Positions 1-4,267 of a DNA stretch of 6,118 nucleotides are shown here, one piece after another. Under the pieces are notes generated by a model. It was not told the DNA's origin, made no database searches, and worked only from the letters and a program-made list of their open reading frames with translations. The position numbers and the translations under genes were made by a program. Source of the stretch: Actinomycetota bacterium (lineage in GTDB: Bacteria; Actinomycetota; Acidimicrobiia; Acidimicrobiales; Iamiaceae); the NCBI GenBank assembly GCA_018268545.1, contig JAFDWI010000200.1, positions 1 to 6,118 on the forward strand. The letters run 5' to 3'. Every line of letters begins with the position of its first letter. Position 1 is the stretch's first letter.

Positions 1-57
1 GAGTCGGGCGACGGCATCGGCGAGGTGGTCGCCCGAGGTGGCGTGGGGTGTGGCCAT
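1..57 (-). CDS. Possible 5' end of a gene leaving the window
   Basis: An ATG on the minus strand at 57-55 opens a frame of 19 codons, uninterrupted to the window edge (begins MATPHATSGDH). The Thr/Ala/Asp-rich composition resembles an actinobacterial N-terminus. About 8 nt upstream of the ATG the minus strand has TAGCCT, which fits the TANNNT -10 pattern of leaderless actinobacterial genes. No Shine-Dalgarno is visible. Nothing about function can be said, and 19 codons could be open by chance. If real, the gene is divergent from the DUF4160 pair and would use the 58-321 region as its upstream region. Confidence 0.3.
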   Translation of the reverse strand, partial: MATPHATSGDHLADAVARL

Positions 58-143
58 GGGTGCCGAGGCTACCGGTGGCCGGATGACCCGGGTCCGCGTG
101 CCGGACATGGCCACGATCGGGCCGGACCCCGAACCGGAATGTC

Positions 144-185
144 TTGACAATGGCTATTGACCATGGCCGGCTCGGAACCTTGACC
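144..185 (+). repeat. Direct repeats TTGACNATGG plus a third TTGACC
   Basis: TTGACAATGG (144-153) and TTGACCATGG (157-166) match at 9 of 10 positions and begin 13 bp apart. A third TTGACC sits at 180-185, 23 bp after the second copy begins. The first copy contains a perfect TTGACA -35 hexamer, but no matching -10 box lies 16-18 bp downstream. The repeats may therefore be a regulator binding site rather than a promoter. They lie between a possible minus-strand gene start and the DUF4160 gene. Chance similarity is possible. Confidence 0.35.
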
Positions 186-309
186 GCGACCGTATTGGCC
201 TCGGTCCGATACGACGGGTCGGCCACCATGCGTCCCGCAGCCGTGTTCCTGCTCATGTCGCTGGGAATTTCCGCAGCAATCCTGTGAGTCACCGTTTGCG
301 GCGAAACCG

Positions 310-315
310 TAGGAT
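310..315 (+). promoter_or_regulatory. Putative -10 box for leaderless transcription of the DUF4160 gene
   Basis: TAGGAT fits the actinobacterial TANNNT -10 element and lies 6 nt before the GTG start at 322. Transcription starting about 7 nt after the box would begin at the G of the start codon, giving a leaderless mRNA. This agrees with the absence of a Shine-Dalgarno before that GTG. No good -35 hexamer is seen (287-292 reads AGTCAC), which is usual for leaderless promoters. The call is inferred from spacing and motif only. Confidence 0.45.
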
Positions 316-321
316 TCATCG

Positions 322-582
322 GTGCCTCGCTTGTCGGAGTTCTACGGGATCGTCGTGTACCTATATTTCTCCGATCACAACCCGCCGCACTTCCACGCGA
401 TCTATGCGGAGTCCGAGGCACTCATCCGGATCGGCGATGGCGTGACGATTCGCGGTCACCTTCCTGCCACTGCCAGCCGGTTGGTCGAGCAGTGGCGCTC
501 GATTCACGTCGACGAGTTGGTTGACAATTGGGACCGAGCGCAGATTCCGGCACCACTGTCACCGATCGAGCCGCTCCAGTAG
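322..582 (+). CDS. DUF4160 family protein
   Basis: This 86-residue protein matches the DUF4160 pattern along nearly its whole length. It has the N-terminal PRLSEFYGIVVYLYFSDH segment, then NPPHFHAIYAE (residues about 20-30), a short acidic/hydrophobic strand with IRIGDG, and a C-terminal helix with Leu, Trp and Asn at conserved places (VDELVDNWDRA). Family proteins are usually 75-90 residues, so it appears complete. The GTG start at 322 gives the canonical MP-start and agrees with the leaderless -10 box. The DUF2442 gene follows after 9 nt, so the two are probably co-transcribed. The biochemical role is unestablished. The DUF4160-DUF2442 pairing is widespread and has been suggested to be toxin-antitoxin-like, but no activity can be read from these residues. 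Confidence 0.9.
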   Translation: MPRLSEFYGIVVYLYFSDHNPPHFHAIYAESEALIRIGDGVTIRGHLPATASRLVEQWRSIHVDELVDNWDRAQIPAPLSPIEPLQ

Positions 583-591
583 GCTCGGTGC

Positions 592-888
592 ATGAGCGAC
601 CTCGTTCGAGTGGCAAGTGTCGAGTTTCTCGGGGCGCGAGTCCTGCGGGTCGAGTTCAGCGACGGGCTCGTGCGAGAACTGGATTTCGCTGCTGCTCTTC
701 CCGGTATCTTCTCGACGATCGACAACGACGAGCTGTTTGGTCAGGCGCTTGTCGACGAGACGGCTCGGACGGTCGCGTGGCCGAACGGTCTCGACCTCGA
801 CCCCGAGGTGCTTCACGGCGATGTCGCCCCCGCTTCGGGTGTTGCTCCGCGCGTCGTGCGCGAGTTCCACTTGAGCCGGACAACCTGA
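592..888 (+). CDS. DUF2442 family protein
   Basis: This 98-residue protein has the DUF2442 layout: an N-terminal strand leading to a beta pair (VEFLGARVLRVEFSDGLVRELDF, residues about 10-32), the mid-region LPGIFSTIDNDELFGQALVD, and the C-terminal signature TVAWPNGLDLDPEVLHGD (about residues 60-77). That last block, with W-P-N-G-D-D-P-L, is the most conserved part of the family. The ATG at 592 is 9 nt after the DUF4160 stop, and the spacer has no strong Shine-Dalgarno, so translation probably depends on the upstream gene. DUF2442 proteins are small, lack known catalytic residues, and often neighbour DUF4160. They are thought to be accessory or antitoxin-like, but this is unproven. The C-terminus carries about 15 residues of tail beyond the signature block. 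The gene converges with the NYN remnant 15 bp downstream, and no terminator hairpin is visible between them. Confidence 0.88.
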   Translation: MSDLVRVASVEFLGARVLRVEFSDGLVRELDFAAALPGIFSTIDNDELFGQALVDETARTVAWPNGLDLDPEVLHGDVAPASGVAPRVVREFHLSRTT

Positions 889-903
889 TCGGGTGGATTC
901 GAC

Positions 904-1509
904 CTACGCACGGTTCGACGCCGGGGCCAGGTTCTCGGGCACGGCGTGCTGGGCGGGGTTCCACGTTCGCTGCTCGTGCACGGCGATGTCGGGCAGGTAG
1001 GTGTCGATGAACTTGCTCAGCGCCGTTCGACCGAACCACTTCGAGGACTCGACGACGTCGGTTCCGGCTTCGCTGTCGACTGGCGAGTCGGCGACGTCGT
1101 CGTTTGCGACGAGCAGAGACACGATGGCTTCGGCGTCCAGGCTCATGTCCGCGACGTTCCGAAACGCACTGGCGGACGGGCCGCACGCCATGATCATGGT
1201 CCGCCGGTCGGTGGCGCGCAGGCGTTGGAGCAGCGGGGTGAAGTCAGTGTCGCTGGAGGCGACGATGAACTCGTCGTAGACGACGGGGCTTGCGAGCGCG
1301 TCGAGAATGTCGATGACCATGCGAATGCCCGCGGCGTTCTTTTGGCCCGCGGTGAGCGGCGGACAATCGACGACTTCGAACCCGGCGTTGGTGAGCGGCG
1401 CCCGGAAGCGTGCGAGCCACAGACGCTTGTTGTCGTTGTCGCGTTCGGGGTCGACGATCCAATCGGCGGGGTTTTCGGTTCCCGGCGGGCTGGTCGGAAC
1501 GACTCGGGC
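904..1509 (-). pseudogene. NYN-domain (PIN-like) nuclease, 5'-truncated and catalytically altered
   Basis: The minus-strand frame is open from 1509 down to a TAG at 904-906. It encodes the central and C-terminal part of a NYN/LabA-like domain: a region ending GFEVVDCPPLTAGQKNAAG (1327-1383), then MVIDILDAL, the strand FIVASSDTDF (SSDTDF at 1240-1257), and a helix with LLQRLRA. The first beta strand with its conserved Asp is missing: the frame meets a stop at 1510-1512 and no ATG or GTG precedes the domain. The only ATG (1318-1320) lies inside it. Where family members usually read K-N-x-x-D, this gene has K-N-A-A-G (Gly codon at 1327-1329), so an expected acidic active-site residue is lost. 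SSDTDF is retained. NYN proteins are metal-dependent RNases. This copy is probably dead, and it sits directly behind the HEPN toxin gene on the same strand. A roughly 60-residue tail is unassigned. Confidence 0.75.
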
Positions 1510-1532
1510 TCACCCACCGGGCGGACGTGACC

Positions 1533-1883
1533 TCACTGTTTGTCGGGTCTGCCGACCACGATCCGCAGCGTCGGCAGGTCGCCGACGCGGGTGTCCCAGA
1601 CCACACCGTGGTCGGTGTGTTGGTAGTCGTGGATGATCCGATTCCGCATGCCACCGATCGCGTGCCATTCGATCTGCGGGTGGAGTTCCCTGACCTGTTC
1701 GGGCAACCTCGTGGCGGTCTCGGCGAGTTCGCCGATCAGGTTCCGCGCGGCTCTGCGGACCAGCCAATCCGAGTCGAATCGGCCCCGCCCGAGGTCCACG
1801 ATCCGCGCCCCGTCGTCCAGGTACGTCGTGAGTTCGACGAGTGTCGCGGCGAGCCGCTCCTCGCGTCGGTCTTCGGAGGTCAC
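1533..1883 (-). CDS. hepT: HEPN-domain RNase toxin (HepT-like, type VII TA)
   Basis: This 116-residue, mainly helical protein ends its fourth helix with GMRNRIIHDYQHTD. That is the RX4HXY motif of HepT toxins, with Arg80, His85 and Tyr87. In studied MntA-HepT pairs, HepT is a dimeric RNase whose Arg and His form the active site, and it is silenced when MntA attaches AMP to the motif Tyr. All three residues are present, so it should be active and modifiable. The start is taken as the GTG at 1883-1881 because it overlaps the antitoxin stop as GTGA, a coupling typical of this operon type. A longer frame to 1955 exists, but it would run about 70 bp into the antitoxin gene and adds only Arg-rich shadow sequence. 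Length fits the family (110-140 residues). The NYN remnant follows after about 24 bp. Confidence 0.88.
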   Translation of the reverse strand: MTSEDRREERLAATLVELTTYLDDGARIVDLGRGRFDSDWLVRRAARNLIGELAETATRLPEQVRELHPQIEWHAIGGMRNRIIHDYQHTDHGVVWDTRVGDLPTLRIVVGRPDKQ

Positions 1884-2338
1884 ACGGCGAGCGCTTCGCG
1901 GGCGACCGACGAGCTCGGGTCGAGTCCGCCGTCGGTCACCACGTCGACCGGACAACCGAGTAGCTCTTCGGCGGCCAGCGCGAACTTCGACATGGCGACC
2001 AGGCCGGTTCCCGGTGCCGCGGTCACCAACAGGTCGACGTCGCTGTCGGGCTGGTCGGCCGCCCTTGCGACGGAGCCGAACACGCGCACGTTGGTGAGGT
2101 CGTGGACGGCGGCCAAGTCGATCAGTGCCTGTCGATTCCGTTCGAGTCGCAGCGAGGGGCGCGGTTGGAGCCCCGCGTCGAGCCGAGCCCGGGTCGACGC
2201 GCTCGGCCGAACGTGCCCGGATTCATAGGAGCTGATGCGCGCCTGGGAGGTCCCGGCCGCCCGGGCCAGGTCCATCTGGGTCAATCCGGCCGACTTTCGC
2301 TTCCGGCGCAACTCGTCGCCGAACATGTGAACGACCAT
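1880..2338 (-). CDS. mntA: XRE-HTH fused to minimal nucleotidyltransferase (MntA-like antitoxin)
   Basis: This 152-residue protein has two parts. Residues about 5-58 form an XRE/Cro helix-turn-helix (LRRKRKSAGLTQMDLARAAG, then TSQARISSYESGHVRPS), which should bind DNA and could autoregulate the operon. Residues about 65-150 form a minimal nucleotidyltransferase with RVFGSVARA and SDVDLLV: Gly88-Ser89, Arg92, then Ser99-Asp100-x-Asp102. A third acidic residue is probably Asp132 in VDVV. In the family this enzyme AMPylates the HEPN partner, neutralising it. The start is uncertain: ATG at 2338 is used here, while ATG at 2326 would give MFGDELRRKRK, which also looks natural. Neither has a clear Shine-Dalgarno. 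The gene overlaps the HEPN gene by 4 nt and lies in a different frame inside the 3' end of the upstream orphan frame. Single-gene fusion of HTH and transferase is a common actinobacterial variant of MntA. Confidence 0.87.
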   Translation of the reverse strand: MVVHMFGDELRRKRKSAGLTQMDLARAAGTSQARISSYESGHVRPSASTRARLDAGLQPRPSLRLERNRQALIDLAAVHDLTNVRVFGSVARAADQPDSDVDLLVTAAPGTGLVAMSKFALAAEELLGCPVDVVTDGGLDPSSSVAREALAV

Positions 2339-2738
2339 ATCGCGAGATAGAAACCGCACCGAGGTCGTTCTCGGGCAGATCCACATCCTGGTCGTAGTAC
2401 AAGTAGTTGATCCGGTCTCCCGGCACGCCGTTGTCTCTGGCGAACGCTTCGATGTCGGCGGTGTTTTCGAACCGTTCGTCGAGCGTCGTGAGCAGGTCGA
2501 TGCCGACGACCGTTCCGAGCAACGTCGCGAGCTCGGCGGTTTCGTCAGCAGTGAATCCTCGATGGAACTCGCGTGCGTCCATCCCGTGCAGCTCTCGGAG
2601 TTCGGGTCCATCGTCGTAACCGGAGATGGTGAGGATGGTGCCGTCCACGAGCGAGATCTCCCTGAAGCATCGTCTCGCCTTCGTCACGGTGTCCGTCTTG
2701 ATCAGGGTCAGGTCCAAGGCCAGGCTGGTGTCTTGCAT
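2223..2738 (-). CDS. Acidic protein of unknown function, 3' end uncertain
   Basis: I do not recognise this protein. From ATG 2738 it reads 171 codons to TGA at 2223-2225. The first 130 or so residues look like a real folded protein: alternating strands (LDLTLIK, REISLVDGTILTISGYDDG), helices (ADETAELATLLGTVVG), then IEAFARDNG and the Tyr-rich NYLYYDQDVDLPENDL. They are strongly acidic, with roughly 27 Asp/Glu against about a dozen Lys/Arg. The last 39 codons (below 2338) overlap the mntA start region in another frame and turn basic and Gly/Pro/Arg-rich. The true protein therefore probably ended near 2340 and a frameshift or lost stop extends it. An alternative GTG start at 2795 has an AGGGAGG only 3 nt upstream and would add 19 residues. 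It is the first gene of the MntA-HepT operon by position. A role as third component is inference only. Confidence 0.6.
   Translation of the reverse strand: MQDTSLALDLTLIKTDTVTKARRCFREISLVDGTILTISGYDDGPELRELHGMDAREFHRGFTADETAELATLLGTVVGIDLLTTLDERFENTADIEAFARDNGVPGDRINYLYYDQDVDLPENDLGAVSISRYGRSHVRRRVAPEAKVGRIDPDGPGPGGRDLPGAHQLL
2338..2349. promoter_or_regulatory. Candidate inverted-repeat operator at the mntA start
   Basis: TATC-GCGA-GATA is an inverted repeat with 4-bp arms around a 4-bp centre. It begins at the first base of the mntA ATG (2338) and extends upstream. XRE-type antitoxins commonly bind short palindromes over their own start region, so this could be the site recognised by the HTH of MntA. 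The arms are short and there is only one copy, so chance cannot be excluded. Confidence 0.22.
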
Positions 2739-2744
2739 CCGTGC

Positions 2745-2750
2745 AGTATG
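2745..2750 (-). promoter_or_regulatory. Possible -10 box for the orphan-mntA-hepT operon
   Basis: On the minus strand CATACT (4 of 6 to TATAAT) lies 6 nt before the ATG at 2738, the spacing expected for a leaderless mRNA. A weak -35-like ACGTCA lies about 17 bp further upstream. If the alternative GTG start at 2795 is the true one, this box falls inside the gene and is meaningless. Confidence 0.22.
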
Positions 2751-2845
2751 CGTGTGGCCTGTGACACTGACGTCGGTGGAGGTTCCACGAGGCACCGTCC
2801 TCCCTGCGGCCGGCTGGTACAGCGCGGGTAGCGTCGCAGACCGCG

Positions 2846-3058
2846 TCGTTCACGTAGATCCCGGTCGTCTCGCTGGCTGAGTGGAACGGGCCCGACGCCC
2901 GGCCCGAGGCGTTCGCCGATGAGCTGCGGGGGATCTGTCACGAGATCGGGTTCCTGCAGCTGGTCGACCACGGCGTGGACGCGGCGTTCCTCGAGGAGTA
3001 CTTCTCGATGGCCGAGCGCTTCTTCTCGCTGCCCGAGGCGTTCGATGGACAGGGCTGA
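2846..3058 (+). pseudogene. N-terminal remnant of isopenicillin-N-synthase-like 2OG-Fe(II) oxygenase
   Basis: From 2858 the plus strand reads IPVVSLAEW, then an amphipathic helix (PEAFADELRGICHEIG), FLQLVDHGVDAAFLEEYF and AERFFSLPEAF. This is the non-heme dioxygenase N-terminal domain (DIOX_N), whose hallmark is the IP-V-DL start followed by GF-x-L-V-x-HGV and FF-LP. Directly before IPVV there is an in-frame TAG (2855-2857), and ASFT is readable before it, so the gene is interrupted where an N-terminus would be. The frame ends with TGA at 3056-3058 right after FFSLPEAF. The whole double-stranded beta-helix with the HxD...H iron ligands and the RxS 2-oxoglutarate motif is absent. Only about 65 of some 320 residues remain. 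It is a decayed fragment with no start codon or promoter visible. The family acts in secondary or small-molecule metabolism. Confidence 0.75.
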
Positions 3059-3138
3059 TCCGCAAAGACACGCCACGAATCGCACTGAAAGGCGCGAGTG
3101 CGAGATCGCTCCCTCACGATCGGTGTGCAGGGATCGGG

Positions 3139-3167
3139 TTGCAGCCAAGACATGACGGATGCACAAT
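3139..3167 (+). promoter_or_regulatory. Candidate promoter of tacA-tacT
   Basis: TTGCAG (3139-3144) and CACAAT (3162-3167) are separated by 17 bp and resemble -35 and -10 hexamers (3 of 6 and 4 of 6). Transcription would start near 3174, about 40 nt before the tacA ATG. That would place two of the RTGCAC repeats just downstream of the start point, where a bound antitoxin could block the polymerase. The hexamers are weak, so this is a suggestion. Confidence 0.33.
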
Positions 3168-3198
3168 GTACGCACGCATCGGTGCACGTCGTGTGCAC
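3159..3198. promoter_or_regulatory. Three RTGCAC hexamers upstream of tacA, likely operator
   Basis: ATGCAC (3159-3164), GTGCAC (3182-3187) and GTGCAC (3193-3198) lie within 40 bp. The starts are 23 and 11 bp apart, about two and one helical turns, so all would face the same side of the DNA. GTGCAC is self-complementary, so the last two with their 5-bp spacer form a symmetric site. Ribbon-helix-helix antitoxins such as TacA usually bind paired short palindromes in their own promoter, which fits. No binding data can be inferred beyond this. Confidence 0.42.
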
Positions 3199-3213
3199 AA
3201 GGAAGTGATCATC

Positions 3214-3513
3214 ATGCCAATCCATCCCACCACTCAGCGCACCCAGCGGGACGAGCGGCTGAACCTGCGCACCACAGCGGCCCAGCAACAACTCATCCGG
3301 AGTGCCGCAGCGGCCAGCAACACGAGCGTCACCGACTTCGTGCTGGCAAGTGCGACAGCGAACGCGGAGCGCATCCTGGCGGACCGCCGTTGGTTCTTGA
3401 TCTCTGAGAAGGCCTGGGACGAGTTCACCGAGCTCCTCGACGCGCCGGTCTCCGACACACCGAAGCTCACGAAGCTGCTGAGCGAGCCGACCGTCTTCGA
3501 CACCCCGGCCTGA
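3214..3513 (+). CDS. tacA: TacA-like antitoxin (DUF1778)
   Basis: This 99-residue protein is the antitoxin of a DUF1778-GNAT pair. Residues about 12-50 form the ribbon-helix-helix DNA-binding part: the strand RDERLNLRTT, then AAQQQLIRSAAAASNTSVTDFVL. The NTSVTDFVL segment is the DUF1778 hallmark. A linker helix (SATANAERILADRRWFLISEKAWDEFTELLD) follows, and RRWFxLxxxxWxxFxxxLD is typical of the part that wraps around the toxin. The C-terminal tail (KLTKLLSEPTVFD) is the toxin-neutralising end. ATG 3214 is chosen because AGGAAG lies 8 nt upstream and MPIHPT leads straight into the fold. Upstream in-frame starts at 3139 and 3166 would read through the operator repeats. The toxin gene follows after 12 nt. 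TacA blocks its toxin by direct contact and represses the operon together with it. Confidence 0.9.
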   Translation: MPIHPTTQRTQRDERLNLRTTAAQQQLIRSAAAASNTSVTDFVLASATANAERILADRRWFLISEKAWDEFTELLDAPVSDTPKLTKLLSEPTVFDTPA

Positions 3514-3525
3514 GATCACCCCACC

Positions 3526-4041
3526 GTGCCGCTCGCGCCGCTGTCAGGTCCAGAAGCCCTCGAAAAGTCCCATGTCACAAAGGGCTTCGACAGTGGCGCC
3601 ATGGAACTCGACGAGTGGATCGACAAGTACGGCTGGGTGAACCACCAGTCGGGAAACGCTCGCGTCTTCGTCGCCACCCGTGAGTCGAGGGTCGTCGCCT
3701 ACTACGCACTCGCGACCGCAGGTGTGGAGAAGGCTGCTGCACCCGACTCCATCAAGAAGGGTGGCGTGCCGGAGCACATCCCTTGCCTACTGCTCGCCCG
3801 GCTGGCCGTGGATCGCTCCGAGCACAACCGTGGGCTCGGGCGCGGTCTCCTGGTCGACGCGATACGACGAGCCGTTCGCGTCGCCGACGACGTCGGTGCG
3901 CGCGCCCTGTTGATCCACGCGAGGGACGACGAAGCTCGTGCCTTCTACGAGCACCAGGCCGAGTTCGTGCAATCACCCACCGATCCGCTCCACCTCTTCC
4001 TTCACATGAAGCAGGCCCGGAAACTGATCGGCTCGTCCTGA
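3526..4041 (+). CDS. tacT: TacT-like GNAT acetyltransferase toxin
   Basis: This 171-residue GNAT protein is of the TacT/AtaT toxin type. The N-terminal LEKSHVTKGFDSGAMELDEWI matches the usual FxCGxxxLDxWL region, with Ser in place of the Cys. Next come a beta strand (ARVFVATRESRVVAYYALATAGV) and the conserved CLLLARLAVDRSEHNRGLGRGLL. Here Arg102-Gly-Leu-Gly105-Arg-Gly107 is the acetyl-CoA pyrophosphate loop. ARALLIHARDDEARAFYEHQAEF holds Tyr141, the expected catalytic residue, and PLHLFLHM closes the fold. In studied members the enzyme acetylates the amino acid on charged tRNA and stops translation. All key positions are present, so it should be active. The GTG start at 3526 lies 12 nt after the tacA stop, with no strong Shine-Dalgarno, so translation is probably coupled. 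Length is normal for the family (160-180). Confidence 0.9.
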   Translation: MPLAPLSGPEALEKSHVTKGFDSGAMELDEWIDKYGWVNHQSGNARVFVATRESRVVAYYALATAGVEKAAAPDSIKKGGVPEHIPCLLLARLAVDRSEHNRGLGRGLLVDAIRRAVRVADDVGARALLIHARDDEARAFYEHQAEFVQSPTDPLHLFLHMKQARKLIGSS

Positions 4042-4267
4042 CCCCGACCAAGCGATATGCGCAGGAAATGGCGAGTTCAGGTGGTGACTGCAGCAGGTGT
4101 CTCACGTCAGCCTGACAGACAGGACAACTGCATCACCGCACATCGTCCGAGGCCCGAGCCGGGGACACGCTCACCCGAAGACAGGTAGGGTTGCGCGCCG
4201 ACCAGGTGCGGGGATGGGTCCGCCGACAATGGTGGGCGCTCCGCACGCGGATGCATGAAGGAATCCT
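4042..4267 (+). other. Upstream region of the SNF2 helicase, with possible cistron tail
   Basis: This 226-bp gap holds a possible promoter: GGGACA (4162-4167) and TAGGGT (4186-4191), 18 bp apart. It also holds a short palindrome, GTCAG-C-CTGAC (4106-4116). A frame without ATG is open from 4116 to a TGA at 4269-4271 and ends RQWWALRTRMHEGIL. Its stop overlaps the TTG start of the helicase. Such an overlap is common between co-translated genes, so this may be the tail of a lost upstream gene. I do not recognise its sequence. No terminator hairpin for tacA-tacT is seen. Confidence 0.35.
4258..4262 (+). promoter_or_regulatory. Ribosome binding site deciding the TTG start of the SNF2 helicase
   Basis: AAGGA lies 5 nt before TTG 4268-4270. 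It is the clearest Shine-Dalgarno in the window and supports the rare TTG start over any later ATG. Confidence 0.6.

Larger units (their letters stand above)
58..321. other. Gene-poor stretch with direct repeats and one weak small ORF
   Basis: No recognisable gene lies here. On the plus strand an ATG at 150 opens a 45-codon frame ending with TGA at 285-287. Its last 19 codons, from an internal ATG at 228, are hydrophobic (ending LLMSLGISAAIL), like a short membrane segment or a chance frame. It has no convincing ribosome binding site, and I do not call it a gene. The stretch also holds the TTGAC-type direct repeats and the putative -10 box of the DUF4160 gene, which are listed separately. Confidence 0.5.

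Noticed and set aside
144..172. TTGACA at 144 as a sigma-70-type -35 element
   Set aside because: No -10-like hexamer occurs 16-18 bp downstream (the position reads CCGGCT), so it is more likely part of the direct repeat.
150..287. Small ORF of 45 codons with a hydrophobic end
   Set aside because: It has no ribosome binding site and no recognisable family, and the length is easily reached by chance. Mentioned only as content of the gene-poor stretch.
889..903. Terminator between the convergent DUF2442 gene and NYN remnant
   Set aside because: Only 15 bp lie here and no stable hairpin can be drawn.
1883..1955. Longer N-terminus for the HEPN toxin
   Set aside because: The extra 24 residues are Arg-rich and read from the mntA coding region. 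The GTG at 1883 overlapping the mntA stop is the normal arrangement.
1410..2228. Open frame of 272 codons on the plus strand
   Set aside because: It is antisense to hepT, mntA and the NYN remnant, shows no family features, and is a codon-bias shadow.
4106..4116. GTCAG-C-CTGAC as terminator of tacA-tacT
   Set aside because: A 5-bp stem with a 1-base loop and no T-tract cannot act as an intrinsic terminator.
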